A DNA stretch of 64,000 bases, from contig NZ_JPVZ01000002.1 of the NCBI RefSeq assembly GCF_001662875.1, forward strand, positions 434,001-498,000. The letters are read 5' to 3'. Below are positions 44,407-57,748 of this stretch, piece after piece. Within the stretch, counting starts at the first letter, position 1. The number at the start of each line of letters is the position of its first letter. Source of the stretch: Thalassospira tepidiphila MCCC 1A03514. GTDB taxonomy: Bacteria; Pseudomonadota; Alphaproteobacteria; Rhodospirillales; Thalassospiraceae. The notes under the pieces were generated by a model. It was not told the origin of the DNA, did not search any database, and saw only the letters and a program-made list of their open reading frames with translations. A program made the position numbers and the translations under genes.

Positions 44407-45129
44407 ATGACCCAGACCCTTGCCGCCAAAGACCGCATCTATTGCGCGATTGATACCACCGATCTTGATCACGCGATCAATCTGGCATCGAAGCTGTCGG
44501 GTGTTATCGGCGGGGCCAAACTTGGCAAGGAATTCTTCGCGGCCCACGGGCCACAAGGGGTCAGGGCGGTTGCCAAAACCGGCATGCCGATCTTCCTTGA
44601 TGTCAAATATCACGATATCCCCAACACGGTGGCCGGGGCCATTCGCGCTGTGACACCACTGGGTGTCAGGATCGTCAATGTCCATGCCGCCGGTGGTTTG
44701 GAGATGATGAAACGTGCCGGTGATGCGGCGCGCGAAGCCGCCGACAAGGCTGGCGTCGACGTACCGTGGGTGATTGCCGTAACCATCCTGACCAGCATGG
44801 ACCAGGGTGATCTCGATGATGTCGGCCTAAAGGGCCCGATTGAAGATCGCGTGGTCAAGTTGGCGGAGCTGACCCAAAAGGCGGGTCTGGATGGTGTTGT
44901 CTGTTCTGCACAGGAAATCACGCCGGTGCGCAAGGCCTTGGGCCCGGACTTCAAACTGATCACACCGGGTATTCGCCCAAGCTGGGCGGCAAGTGACGAT
45001 CAGAAACGCATCGTTACCCCGGCCGATGCCGTCGCCATGGGAAGTGACGTTCTGGTGATTGGTCGCCCGATCACCAAGGCCGAAGATCCGGTTGCTGCGG
45101 CGCAAAAAATCGTCGACGAACTTTCCTGA
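44407..45129 (+). CDS. pyrF: Orotidine 5'-phosphate decarboxylase
   Basis: Last step of UMP synthesis. 240 aa. Active-site block FLDVKYHDIPNTV (Asp-x-Lys-x-x-Asp) and the phosphate-binding TPGIRP and LVIGRPIT loops. Start 44407 after a CCGGAGGA site. Own promoter region after the terminator; the leader repeat might regulate it. Confidence 0.97.
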   Translation: MTQTLAAKDRIYCAIDTTDLDHAINLASKLSGVIGGAKLGKEFFAAHGPQGVRAVAKTGMPIFLDVKYHDIPNTVAGAIRAVTPLGVRIVNVHAAGGLEMMKRAGDAAREAADKAGVDVPWVIAVTILTSMDQGDLDDVGLKGPIEDRVVKLAELTQKAGLDGVVCSAQEITPVRKALGPDFKLITPGIRPSWAASDDQKRIVTPADAVAMGSDVLVIGRPITKAEDPVAAAQKIVDELS

Positions 45130-45360
45130 TCCACGATCCTCAATCTCTGCCTGTGCTGCATCATGCCTGTGCCTTGCCGTAATCCGGGCAAGACAGGCTG
45201 CCATGCAAATTTCGCGATGGATTTGTTCACCGCATTATCTCAGAATTGAATCGTTTCAAAATTTGCTGCATGATGCATATCTCGCAGTTGCACAAAACGT
45301 TGGCCGCGTCACCCGCGCCCCCCGCGTCACCTGCGCCAAAGTTGATCTGGATATTCTGAC

Positions 45361-46569
45361 ATGACAGATACCGTCACCCGCCCCGGATCTTTCGGGAATC
45401 TGCCGATTCTGGCCCTCGCCCTTGCGTCATTCGGGATCGGCACCACCGAGTTTGTCATCATGGGCCTTCTGCCCGATGTGGCGCTTGATCTTGGTGTGAG
45501 CATTCCCGATGCCGGGCTGCTGGTAACGGGCTATGCCCTTGGTGTGACTTTTGGCGCGCCGTTTTTGGCGATTGCCACCGCGCGCATGGACCGCCGGCGG
45601 GCCTTGTTGCTGCTGATTTCGATCTTCATTCTCGGCAACTTCCTGTGTGCGATTGCCCCTGATTACTGGCTTTTGATGGCGGCCCGTGTGGTTACTGCGT
45701 TCTGCCATGGTGCGTTCTTTGGGCTGGGCGCTGTTGTCGCATCAAACCTTGTCGCGCCGCATAAACGGGTTCAGGCGATTGCCCTTATGTTTTCCGGTCT
45801 GACGCTGGCCAATGTGCTGGGCGTGCCGTTTGGCACGGCCCTTGGTCAGGAACTTGGCTGGCGTTCGACCTTCTGGGCAGTGTTGGCAATCGGTGTTGTT
45901 GCCGCCAGCGCGCTTTATGTTGCCCTGCCGCGCCAGATTGCCGCATCGACCGGCAGTCTCTGGCTTGAAGCCAAGTCCCTTGGCAAAAAACAGGTTCTGC
46001 TGGCGATGCTGATTTCGGTTCTGGCCTCGGCTAGCTTGTTCAGCGTCTTTACCTATATCACCCCGATGCTTCAGGAAATCACCGGCATTACCCCGCGACA
46101 GGTAACCTATGTGTTGCTGCTGTTCGGGGTTGGCTTGACTGTCGGCAACTATATCGGTGGGCGTTTGGGGGACTGGCGGTTGATGCCCGCCATCATCATG
46201 GCTTTTGCTTTGCTGATTGCGATTCTTGCCCTGTTTACCGAAACGCTGACATCGGTCATTCCGGCAGTCGCAACCGTGATGTTGTGGGGCGTGGTGGCCT
46301 TTGCATTGGTGTCCCCGCTTCAGATGCGTGTGGTGAACGAGGCATCCGATGCGCCCAACCTTGCCTCCACTCTCAATCAGGGTGCCTTTAACCTTGGCAA
46401 TGCGGCGGGCGCATGGTTTGGCGGTATCGCCATTACCCAGGGCGTTTCCTATCAGCATATCCCGTGGTTGGGGGCGGCGATTGCCGTTCTGGCCCTGTTG
46501 GCAACGGTCTGGAGCCATTTGCTTGATCGCCGCGACGAAGTCCTTGTCGAAAACGGCGCCAGCGCCTGA
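45361..46569 (+). CDS. MFS efflux transporter (AraJ-like)
   Basis: 402 aa with about twelve membrane segments. GIGTTEFVIMGLLPDVA and GYALGVTFGAP match the AraJ/YdhP-like drug:H+ antiporter-1 subgroup; FCHGAFFGLGAVVA follows. Exports sugars or drugs in relatives; substrate unknown here. ATG 45361. A perfect terminator follows. Confidence 0.92.
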   Translation: MTDTVTRPGSFGNLPILALALASFGIGTTEFVIMGLLPDVALDLGVSIPDAGLLVTGYALGVTFGAPFLAIATARMDRRRALLLLISIFILGNFLCAIAPDYWLLMAARVVTAFCHGAFFGLGAVVASNLVAPHKRVQAIALMFSGLTLANVLGVPFGTALGQELGWRSTFWAVLAIGVVAASALYVALPRQIAASTGSLWLEAKSLGKKQVLLAMLISVLASASLFSVFTYITPMLQEITGITPRQVTYVLLLFGVGLTVGNYIGGRLGDWRLMPAIIMAFALLIAILALFTETLTSVIPAVATVMLWGVVAFALVSPLQMRVVNEASDAPNLASTLNQGAFNLGNAAGAWFGGIAITQGVSYQHIPWLGAAIAVLALLATVWSHLLDRRDEVLVENGASA

Positions 46570-46576
46570 GTAAAAC

Positions 46577-46609
46577 AAAACCCGTCAGCCTGAAGCTTGA
46601 CGGGTTTTT
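46577..46609 (+). terminator. Rho-independent terminator, bidirectional
   Basis: AAAACCCGTCA pairs with TGACGGGTTTT, with A and T runs on the two sides; it lies between convergent genes and can serve both. Confidence 0.9.
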
Positions 46610-46636
46610 CTTTGTCCGGTCGATAAATGGTCGAGC

Positions 46637-47440
46637 TCAGCTTACCCAGTGGCGGATCTGATCCCAGCTTTGGCTGATGGTGGTCCCATACTGATCAATG
46701 ATCAGCTTGATCGATATTGCGATTGATGTGACGACCAGAAGCGGCCTTACCAAACGTGCACCGACCTTCATCACCATATGTGATCCGATCTGTGCCCCGA
46801 TCAATGCACCAACGGCCATCACCCCGCCAACAATCCAGACAACCTCACCCCCGGCGATAAACATCACCAAGGATGCAAAGTTCGAGGTGAAATTCAGAAC
46901 CTTGGTATGGGCCGTGGCCTTGGTCATGTTGAAGCCGAGCAGGGCGACAAAGGCGATGGAAAAGAACGATCCGGTGCCCGGCCCAAAGAAGCCGTCATAA
47001 AACCCGATGCCAAACCCGGCGGTAAAGGCAAAGGTGGCTTTGCCAATCATCTGATGGGCGTCAATGTCACCCACACGCGGCGAAAACAGGAAATAAAGCG
47101 CAATCAGGATCAAAAGCCCCGGCAGGATGGTCATCAGAATACCGGGATCGAGCATTTGCACCAGAACCGTGCCGAGCGCCGATCCGGCAAAGGTCAGGAC
47201 AATCGCCAAGACCATATCGCGCGGATCAACATGCCCCTTGCGAATGAAATTAAGCGACGCACTGAAACTGCCAAAACTGCCTTGCAACTTGTTGGTCGCC
47301 AATGCCTGGGCCGGGGTGACACCCGCCCACAACAGGGCCGGGATGGTAATCAACCCGCCGCCGCCCGCAATCGCATCGACAAAACCGGCAAGGGTGGCAA
47401 CCGCAAACAGGATCATTAAAAGATCAAAACCAAATTCCAT
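46637..47440 (-). CDS. TSUP family transporter (TauE/SafE)
   Basis: 267 aa, about eight membrane segments. FVDAIAGGGGLITIPAL and GATNKLQ-type ALATNKLQGSFGS in the first half and GFYDGFFGPGTGSF with HTKVLNFTSNF in the second are the repeated TSUP signature. Family members export sulfite or sulfonates or take up organic acids. Start 47440 is the ATG beside the first membrane segment; the frame upstream is promoter. Confidence 0.92.
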   Translation of the reverse strand: MEFGFDLLMILFAVATLAGFVDAIAGGGGLITIPALLWAGVTPAQALATNKLQGSFGSFSASLNFIRKGHVDPRDMVLAIVLTFAGSALGTVLVQMLDPGILMTILPGLLILIALYFLFSPRVGDIDAHQMIGKATFAFTAGFGIGFYDGFFGPGTGSFFSIAFVALLGFNMTKATAHTKVLNFTSNFASLVMFIAGGEVVWIVGGVMAVGALIGAQIGSHMVMKVGARLVRPLLVVTSIAISIKLIIDQYGTTISQSWDQIRHWVS

Positions 47441-47615
47441 CTGGTCGCTTTCAAATTGGGGCGCGGACGCACAACTGGGGCCGATGCGGTCTGTCAAAAC
47501 AGCGCACATCATATGGCTTTGCGGGCACGCGTCCAGTGGGATCGATTTCAGTCGTTGAATTGCGCGCAAGCCGTAGTCTAAAAGTCACACACCCTTGTTT
47601 ATATGAGTTCCAGAT

Positions 47616-48455
47616 ATGCCCGAATTGCCAGAGGTCGAAACAGTCACCCGTGGTCTGACACCCGTCATGGAAGGACGGGTGGTCAATCATGTGGTACAGC
47701 GACGTGCGAACCTGCGCTTTCCCTTCCCGGAGGGTTTTGTTGATCGCATGGCCGGGCGCACCATCAATCAGCTGACCCGGCGGGCAAAATACATTCTGGG
47801 CTACCTTGATGACGGGCAGGTGCTGCTGATCCATCTTGGCATGTCTGGTCGCATGACCATTCACAATGATCCGACTGTCGAGGTGCCCGAAGCGGGCAAG
47901 CATGACCATGTCGATTTCGTCATGGCCGATGGGGCTGTGGTGCGGTTCAACGATCCGCGGCGCTTCGGTGTCATTACCCTGATCGCGGGCGACGAGGTCG
48001 CCAGTCACAAAATGCTGGCCGGTATCGGGCCTGAACCACTTGGCAATGCATTTAATGCCGATGTTCTGGCAGCGGGAATCGCCAAACGGGCAAGTCCGAT
48101 CAAGACCGTATTACTGGATCAGAAACTGGTGGCTGGTCTTGGCAATATCTATGTCTGCGAAGCCCTATTTCGATCGGGCATCGCACCGGACCGTCTGGCA
48201 AAGGATCTAAAACCCGGCGAGATCGAACGGCTGTATCGTGAAATCCGTCTGGTGCTTGAAGATGCGATTGCTGCCGGTGGCTCAAGCCTTAAGGACTACC
48301 GCCAAAGCAATGGCGAGCTTGGCTATTTCCAGCACAATTTCCGCGTCTATGGCCGCGAGGGCGAAACCTGCATCGCCGATGGCTGCGATAGCACCATCGC
48401 GCGTATTGTTCAGGCCGGCCGGTCGACCTTCTTCTGCCCAACCTGCCAGAAATAA
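47616..48455 (+). CDS. mutM: Formamidopyrimidine-DNA glycosylase
   Basis: Base-excision repair of 8-oxoguanine and formamidopyrimidines. 279 aa. The catalytic N-terminus is MPELPEVE (Pro and Glu after Met removal), with the conserved Lys in RRAKYI; the C-terminal zinc finger has two Cys pairs (CIADGC and CPTC). HLGMSGR and DPRRFG are family blocks. Divergent from the TSUP gene. Confidence 0.97.
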   Translation: MPELPEVETVTRGLTPVMEGRVVNHVVQRRANLRFPFPEGFVDRMAGRTINQLTRRAKYILGYLDDGQVLLIHLGMSGRMTIHNDPTVEVPEAGKHDHVDFVMADGAVVRFNDPRRFGVITLIAGDEVASHKMLAGIGPEPLGNAFNADVLAAGIAKRASPIKTVLLDQKLVAGLGNIYVCEALFRSGIAPDRLAKDLKPGEIERLYREIRLVLEDAIAAGGSSLKDYRQSNGELGYFQHNFRVYGREGETCIADGCDSTIARIVQAGRSTFFCPTCQK

Positions 48456-48641
48456 GATGGACTGTACCCGTCTCTGAAAGTCGGGGAAGGTATGGCGCCG
48501 ATAACAGGTTCGGTTGCGGCCCGGGATCAAAATCGGTAAAACAGTATCAAATTATGGTTTCAGGCGAATCGGCCCGATAACCCCACAGCGACTCACACCC
48601 CGGAGTCCCGCGGGCCGAACAGCGATAAAAGGATCACTTGC

Positions 48642-49418
48642 ATGTCTTATGAAAACATCATCGCCGAGAAAAAGGGCAATGTCGGCCTGATCACGCTGAA
48701 CCGTCCCAAGGCGCTCAATGCGCTTTGTGACGCGCTGATCAAGGATATCGGTGCTGCCCTTGATGATTTCGAATCCGATGAAGACATCCGCGCCATCGTC
48801 ATTACCGGGTCGGAACGGGCCTTTGCCGCCGGTGCCGACATCAAGGAAATGGCCGATTACGACTATATGGATGTCTATAAGAACGACTTCATCACCAAGG
48901 GCTGGACCCGGGTTGCAAGCTGCCGCAAGCCGACCATTGCAGCGGTCGCCGGATTCGCACTGGGCGGTGGCTGTGAAATGGCGATGATGTGCGACATCAT
49001 GATTGCCGCCGACACCGCCAAGTTCGGTCAGCCGGAAATCACCATCGGCACCATTCCCGGTGCGGGCGGGACACAGCGTCTGACCCGTGCAGTTGGCAAG
49101 GCCAAGGCGATGGAAATGTGCCTGACCGGGCGCATGATGGATGCCGAGGAAGCCGAGCGTGCCGGACTGGTCGCGCGAATCGTTCCGGCCGACTCGCTGC
49201 TCGATGAAGCCATGCAACTGGCCGAAAAGATCGCCTCCTTCTCGGGCCCGGTATCGATGAAGGTCAAGGAATCGGTCAACAAGGCCTATGAGATGACCCT
49301 GACCGAGGGCCTGATGTTCGAACGTCGCGAATTCCATTCGACCTTCGCACTCGAAGATCGCGCCGAAGGCATGAAAGCCTTTGGCGAGAAACGTAAGCCC
49401 GCGTTCAAGCACCGCTGA
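48642..49418 (+). CDS. Enoyl-CoA hydratase (crotonase family)
   Basis: 258 aa. Oxyanion-hole blocks [11 protein letters not shown] and [15 protein letters not shown], with the two catalytic Glu residues in GGGCEMAM and [19 protein letters not shown]; typical short-chain enoyl-CoA hydratase of beta-oxidation. ATG 48642, with AAAGGA upstream. The 186-base gap after mutM suggests a separate transcript. Confidence 0.95.
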   Translation: MSYENIIAEKKGNVGLITLNRPKALNALCDALIKDIGAALDDFESDEDIRAIVITGSERAFAAGADIKEMADYDYMDVYKNDFITKGWTRVASCRKPTIAAVAGFALGGGCEMAMMCDIMIAADTAKFGQPEITIGTIPGAGGTQRLTRAVGKAKAMEMCLTGRMMDAEEAERAGLVARIVPADSLLDEAMQLAEKIASFSGPVSMKVKESVNKAYEMTLTEGLMFERREFHSTFALEDRAEGMKAFGEKRKPAFKHR

Positions 49419-49594
49419 TTGCGGGGTGATCAGGGCAAGTTGACCTCTGATTCCATGCCTGCATATCTGCCTTGCGGCGCAAAAGAGTCCGAAGCCGCAG
49501 AAATTGGCGGCATCGGGGGTTGACGAGGGTTTCGGACAGAGCTATAAGCCGCGCTCCGAATTACGTAACATTTGTTTGAAGAGACAGGTTCGCA

Positions 49595-49855
49595 ATGGCT
49601 CACCATAAATCGGCCAAGAAGCGCATTCGCCGCAACGCCGCACGTGCAGAAGTTAATGGTGCACGTATCGGTCGCATTCGTACCTTCGTTAAGAAGGTCG
49701 AGGCTGCGCTGAACACTGGCGATAAAGATGCTGCTCTGGCTGCGATGAAAATCGCTGAGCCGGAAATGGCGCGTGGCGCACAGCTTGGTGTTCTGCACAA
49801 GAACACCGTTGCTCGCAAGGTTTCGCGCCTGACCGCGCGTATCAAAGCGCTTTAA
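49595..49855 (+). CDS. rpsT: 30S ribosomal protein S20
   Basis: 86 aa, the small all-helical 16S-binding protein: [41 protein letters not shown]. Start ATG 49595. Placed before dnaA, as in many alphaproteobacteria. Confidence 0.97.
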   Translation: MAHHKSAKKRIRRNAARAEVNGARIGRIRTFVKKVEAALNTGDKDAALAAMKIAEPEMARGAQLGVLHKNTVARKVSRLTARIKAL

Positions 49856-49881
49856 TTTATCCCTTACGGGATGGCGAGTCG

Positions 49882-49908
49882 AAGGCCGCACCTCGGGTGC
49901 GGCCTTTT
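49882..49908 (+). terminator. Rho-independent terminator of rpsT
   Basis: AAGGCCGCAC pairs with GTGCGGCCTT (49882-49891 with 49897-49906) around a short loop, then TT. Confidence 0.88.
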
Positions 49909-50003
49909 CGCTGCCCGGATTTCGCAGAATCACCTTTTGTTCCTTGGTTGCGCGGGTGCAAGAAACCGCAGAAAACAAGGGCCGTTTTGGTTGCGAAATC
50001 CTT

Positions 50004-50018
50004 TTAACGTTCTGTTAA
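50004..50018. promoter_or_regulatory. Candidate CtrA box before dnaA
   Basis: TTAA CGTTCTG TTAA, the seven-base spacing of CtrA sites, 227 bases before the dnaA start. Second such motif in the window, again in a promoter region. Confidence 0.45.
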
Positions 50019-50030
50019 AGATCGCCTTGC

Positions 50031-50049
50031 CTGATGTGGGTCACATCAG
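50031..50049. promoter_or_regulatory. Operator-like palindrome before dnaA
   Basis: CTGATGTG GGT CACATCAG: perfect 8-bp arms around three bases, 196 bases before the dnaA start. The binder is unknown. Confidence 0.45.
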
Positions 50050-50244
50050 TACAGTGTTTGAACTTCGCAGGCCGCGCAAAGCGACCAGTGACGAAGAACT
50101 AAAAACAAAAGGCGCGAGTACACTTCCTGATTTTGTGGAAGGCCAACGTGTTGGTCACTGCGGTGATCAACGCGACACAGTATCGTTTTGTCTTTTGCGG
50201 TCTTTGTGGTGGTGAAATCGGGATATCGGGGAAAGGTTCTTACA

Positions 50245-51810
50245 GTGCAGCACGCCGTGAGGGACACACAATCGGCACTTGGGCAATCCAACGGGGGGAT
50301 TGCGGGTGACCAGCACGCAGCACTTGATGATCACGCAGTGGCAACCTGGCAAGTCGTACGCGAAAAGCTGCGCGCCGAATTTGGCGCAACAGCCTATCGT
50401 TACTGGCTGGAGCCCGTTGCCCTGATGGCCGTAGAAGCCGGCGTGGCCCGTTTGGGTGCACCGACTCGTGCCATGCGTGACTGGGTGACGCAGCACTATC
50501 TCGACCGTATCCAGAATTTCTGGCACGCCGAAGATTCCGATGTGCATTTCGTTGAAATCAATATCGTTTCGGGCGCGACTGCGCAGAACGATGCGTCTGC
50601 TTCGGGTTCTTCTTCGACCAAGTCGACATCGGCAAACGCCACGACCGCGCGCACCAAATCCGCGCGCACTTCCCAGTCCTCAGGCCATTCCCCAAGCCAT
50701 TCCCCGGAAAACAACACCGTGGTCAGTGCGCCGTCCCAGTCAAACGGATCGGGCCGCACTGCGATTGCCAGTATGTCTGATGATGGCATCTCGGCTGCAC
50801 TGGATCCGCGCTACACCTTTGATAACTTCGTGCTGGGCAAGCCAAACGAGTTCGCATATGCCGCCGCCCGCCGTCTGGCAGAGGCCGAATCGGTGCCGTT
50901 CAACCCGCTGTTCCTCTATGGTGGCGTTGGTCTTGGTAAAACCCACCTGATGCACGCGATTGCCTGGCATATCCGCCGCACCCAGCCGCACCGCACGGTG
51001 ATCTACCTCTCGGCCGAAAAATTCATGTATCGCTTTATTCGGGCGCTGCGCGACAAGAACACGGTCGATTTCAAGGACCAGTTCCGCTCGGTCGATGTGC
51101 TGATGGTGGATGATGTCCAGTTCATCTCGGGCAAGGATTCGACCCAGGAAGAATTCTTCCACACCTTCAACGCGCTGGTCGATCAGGGCCGTCAGATCAT
51201 TGTGTCTGCGGATAAATCGCCATCCGATCTGGAAGATATCGAAGAACGCCTGCGTTCGCGTCTGGGCTCTGGCCTTGTTGCCGATATTCACGCCACCACC
51301 TACGAGCTCCGTCTGGGCATCCTGGAGGCCAAGGCTGAACGTCAGGGTGTCGAACTGCCCCAGCGGGTCATGGAATTCCTTGCCCACAAGATCACCGCCA
51401 ACGTGCGTGAGCTCGAAGGCGCGCTTAACCGCGTGATTGCTCATTCCCAGCTGGTCGGTCGCGAGATCGGGCTGGAAATGGTTCAGGACATCCTCCACGA
51501 CGTTCTGCGCGCTTCCGAGCGCCGGGTTTCGATCGAGGAAATCCAGAAACGCGTGGCCGAGCATTTCAACATCAAGGTGTCCGACATGCATTCCGCCCGC
51601 CGTGCCCGTGCGGTCGCCCGTCCGCGTCAGGTGGCAATGTATCTGTCCAAGCAGCTCACCACCCACTCGCTGCCGGAAATCGGTCGCAAGTTTGGCGGTC
51701 GTGACCACACCACGGTGATGCATGCCGTGCGCAAGATCGAAGAACTGCACGGAACCGATCCGTCATTGTGCGAAGATATCGATCTGCTGCGTCGGATGCT
51801 CGAAAGCTGA
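50245..51810 (+). CDS. dnaA: Chromosomal replication initiator DnaA
   Basis: Initiates replication at oriC. About 521 aa. Domain I near residues 25-105, a Ser/Thr-rich linker (about 110-165), AAA+ ATPase with Walker A GGVGLGKTHL and Walker B VDVLMVDDVQFI, and the DNA-binding domain with the DnaA signature GGRDHTTVMHAVRKI. The start is GTG 50245, with GGGGAAAGG eight bases upstream; an earlier TTG/ATG-like start at 50188 adds unrelated residues. Followed by dnaN after a terminator. Confidence 0.97.
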   Translation: MQHAVRDTQSALGQSNGGIAGDQHAALDDHAVATWQVVREKLRAEFGATAYRYWLEPVALMAVEAGVARLGAPTRAMRDWVTQHYLDRIQNFWHAEDSDVHFVEINIVSGATAQNDASASGSSSTKSTSANATTARTKSARTSQSSGHSPSHSPENNTVVSAPSQSNGSGRTAIASMSDDGISAALDPRYTFDNFVLGKPNEFAYAAARRLAEAESVPFNPLFLYGGVGLGKTHLMHAIAWHIRRTQPHRTVIYLSAEKFMYRFIRALRDKNTVDFKDQFRSVDVLMVDDVQFISGKDSTQEEFFHTFNALVDQGRQIIVSADKSPSDLEDIEERLRSRLGSGLVADIHATTYELRLGILEAKAERQGVELPQRVMEFLAHKITANVRELEGALNRVIAHSQLVGREIGLEMVQDILHDVLRASERRVSIEEIQKRVAEHFNIKVSDMHSARRARAVARPRQVAMYLSKQLTTHSLPEIGRKFGGRDHTTVMHAVRKIEELHGTDPSLCEDIDLLRRMLES

Positions 51811-51850
51811 TTGCGCGTAAAAGCGTATCGAAATGTTGCTGTTCATGATG

Positions 51851-51884
51851 AAATCCGCCGTGTTTTCCGGCGGATTTTGTTTTT
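51851..51884 (+). terminator. Rho-independent terminator of dnaA
   Basis: AAATCCGCCG pairs exactly with CGGCGGATTT, followed by T-rich sequence. Confidence 0.9.
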
Positions 51885-52040
51885 GAATCAGCTGGATTTT
51901 TAGCTGCAATTTTATCGTCGAAACTGCGAGTCGCACGGTTTGCGCCGCTTTGCGCGTGCGGGGCGTATTTTTGTCCGCCGACTCCTTTTATTTGCTTGGG
52001 TTTAGGCCGTAAAAATCCTTCGATTTCCAAGCCAGCATGT

Positions 52041-52073
52041 TATAATGCGATTTCCGCACCCGAAAGGGTGTGG
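52041..52073 (+). promoter_or_regulatory. Probable dnaN promoter -10 and leader hairpin
   Basis: A consensus TATAAT at 52041 lies 94 bases before dnaN; no clear -35. It is followed by CCGCACCC-GAAA-GGGTGTGG, a stem capped by a GNRA tetraloop (one G-U pair). Confidence 0.45.
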
Positions 52074-52139
52074 GTCAGGTAAGAAAACCGATTAAAAATC
52101 AATTTGTTAAACGAATACTGACAGACGGATAGGACGGGC

Positions 52140-53258
52140 ATGAAGCTGACCATCGAACGCGCGGCGCTGTTGAAATCGCTGACCCATGTTCAAAGCGTTG
52201 TTGAACGACGTAACACCATTCCGATTCTGTCCAATATTTTGCTCCGGGCAGAGAATGATCGTCTTGCGCTGACCGCGACCGATATGGACCTCGAAGTCAT
52301 CGAAACCACGACGGCTGAGGTGTCCGAACCGGGCGCGACCACGACCCCTGCCCATACCCTCTATGAAATCGTGCGCAAGCTGCCCGAAGGCTCCCAGGTG
52401 CAAATCTCGCTTGAGCCGGGTGCAGGCCGCCTGACCCTTTCTGCCGGTCGTTCGAAGTTCAATCTTGCCGTTCTGCCGGTTGATGATTTCCCGGTAATGT
52501 CGGGTGGCGACCTTCCGGTCAGCTTCGGTCTGGCTGCCGCCGAACTGCGCGGCCTGATTGATCGTGCCGAGTTCGCGATCTCGACGGAGGAAACCCGTTA
52601 CTACCTCAACGGTATTTATTTCCATGCCACCGACGCCGAAGGCACCAAGATCCTGCGCGCGGTTGCAACCGATGGTCACCGTCTGGCGCGCGTAGAAGCG
52701 CCGCTGCCCGATGGTGCGGAAAACATGCCGGGCGTCATCGTGCCGCGCAAAACCGTTGGTGAGCTGCGCAAACTGATCGAGGAAACCGGCGAAGCCGTCG
52801 ATATCGCGCTGTCTGATACCAAAATCCGCTTTGGCTTTGGCGATGCGGTTCTGACCTCCAAGCTGATTGACGGTACCTTCCCGGATTACGAACGCGTGAT
52901 CCCGTCGGGCAATGACAAGACCCTTGATATCGAATGCAAGGCGTTCGCCGATGCGGTCGACCGTGTATCGGCGATCTCGATTGAAAAATCGCGTGCGGTA
53001 AAGGTTGTTCTGTCGGGCAATACCCTGACTCTTTCGGCCTCCAGCCCCGAACACGGCACCGCGTCCGAGGAACTTGAAATCAACTATGATGCCGAGGATA
53101 TCGAAATCGGCTTTAACTCGCGCTATCTGCTCGACATCGCCAAGCAGGTAAAGGGCGACACCCTGAACCTTCTGATGTCGGACGGATCCAGCCCGACCAT
53201 CCTGCGTGACACCGACGACCTTTCGGCATTGTACGTTCTGATGCCGATGCGTGTTTGA
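52140..53258 (+). CDS. dnaN: DNA polymerase III beta subunit (sliding clamp)
   Basis: 372 aa. MKLTIERAALLKSLTHVQSVVERRNTIPILSN (in parts), TDMDLEV, the domain linkers and the C-terminal LYVLMPMRV end are all standard. It forms the ring that holds polymerase on DNA and is the hub for repair proteins such as MutS and Hda. ATG 52140. recF follows closely. Confidence 0.98.
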   Translation: MKLTIERAALLKSLTHVQSVVERRNTIPILSNILLRAENDRLALTATDMDLEVIETTTAEVSEPGATTTPAHTLYEIVRKLPEGSQVQISLEPGAGRLTLSAGRSKFNLAVLPVDDFPVMSGGDLPVSFGLAAAELRGLIDRAEFAISTEETRYYLNGIYFHATDAEGTKILRAVATDGHRLARVEAPLPDGAENMPGVIVPRKTVGELRKLIEETGEAVDIALSDTKIRFGFGDAVLTSKLIDGTFPDYERVIPSGNDKTLDIECKAFADAVDRVSAISIEKSRAVKVVLSGNTLTLSASSPEHGTASEELEINYDAEDIEIGFNSRYLLDIAKQVKGDTLNLLMSDGSSPTILRDTDDLSALYVLMPMRV

Positions 53259-53322
53259 CGGTTAGTACGATCAAGCTGTGGCTGCTCTTGCCAATAACCT
53301 CATGCCAAAAGACGGGGTGTCG

Positions 53323-56959
<3,637 letters not shown>

Positions 56960-56995
56960 GCGACCGTGACGTTGTAAGATCACGCCAAGAAAAAC

Positions 56996-57031
56996 AAAGC
57001 CGGAGATGGGAAAACCCATCTCCGGCTTTTT
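56996..57031 (+). terminator. Rho-independent terminator of gyrB
   Basis: AAAGCCGGAGATGGG pairs perfectly with CCCATCTCCGGCTTT around AAAA, followed by TT. A diverged copy sits at 57927. Confidence 0.95.
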
Positions 57032-57081
57032 CTTTGGTGCGCCTCGCGTGCTAATTTTGCGCGGCGATTTTCAGATCAGAG

Positions 57082-57155
57082 CATCCCTTCGGGTTAGGCG
57101 CACTCAAGCGCCCGCTCAAGTGCAAGGCCGAGACGGGTTTGAGTTCATTGTATGA
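57082..57155 (-). pseudogene. Decayed duplicate of the aminotransferase 3' end
   Basis: Minus-strand copy of the last 25 or so codons of the gene at 58014-59393. Shared runs include AGCATCCCTTCGG and ACTCAAGCGCCC on the plus strand; about three quarters of bases match, with a one-base length difference that shifts the frame. Confidence 0.8.
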
Positions 57156-57171
57156 CCGGGTGCCGTTGCAT

Positions 57172-57735
57172 ATGAGAGGCAGGGTCGAGTTTACCATTGC
57201 CAATGGCGGGCAAGCGCAACAAACTTTGAAAGCGCGAAGACTTGAAGCGCCTTGCCTGCTTGGGATGACGATGACGGTGGATATTAGTACAGGAGAGCAT
57301 CGTATATTTAAGTATGCGCTATATCCGATGCTAAGATATCGTGATGAGGGTTTGAGAGAGATGATGTTTCAAAGGTTGAATTTCATATCTTATATTTTGG
57401 CCTTTTGTTATGTAATCATAACAACTTATCTTTCTTTCAAGAATCATTACGATTTTTATTACGCGGATTACATGGTGTCATTTTTTTCTAATATGATGGT
57501 GGCGTGTGACAATAAGTGCAGTAAAAGAATGGCAGAGTATTTCAATAGATATAAGAAATATGATGTTTTTTTAAGATCTAGAGTTTCAATTCTGAGTATT
57601 TCTATTTTATCTGCTTTAGTATTTTTTGTTGGATTTTATGAGTGGTTTTCAAACTTACTGTTCTTTTCATTGTGTCTGCAGGTTCGTTTGCTTTTAATTG
57701 CATGGTCTCAAGGCCTATTAAGGCCATCATGGTGA
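57172..57735 (+). CDS. AT-rich orphan membrane protein
   Basis: 187 aa from ATG 57172 (a TTG at 57139 would add 11). I do not recognise it. The first third (to about residue 35) has the GC of the neighbourhood; from base 57285 the sequence is strikingly AT-rich with TTT, TAT, ATA and AGA codons unlike the surroundings. It has three or so membrane segments: [38 protein letters not shown] and a final [17 protein letters not shown]. No ribosome site is clear. Probably acquired DNA; whether it is expressed is unknown. Confidence 0.5.
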
Positions 57736-57748
57736 AGCCTTCTAAGCA

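Larger units (their letters stand above)
49856..50244. other. dnaA promoter region
   Basis: 389 bases holding the rpsT terminator, a candidate CtrA box (50004-50018) and a short palindrome (50031-50049). No cluster of DnaA boxes (TTATCCACA or one mismatch) is seen, so it does not look like oriC. Confidence 0.6.
51811..52139. other. dnaA-dnaN spacer
   Basis: 329 bases: the dnaA terminator, then a non-coding stretch with a probable dnaN promoter (TATAAT at 52041-52046) and a leader hairpin with a GAAA tetraloop (52054-52073). Confidence 0.6.

Noticed and set aside
49856-50244. Chromosome origin next to dnaA
   Set aside because: No cluster of DnaA boxes is present; in alphaproteobacteria the origin usually lies elsewhere, often near hemE or parAB.
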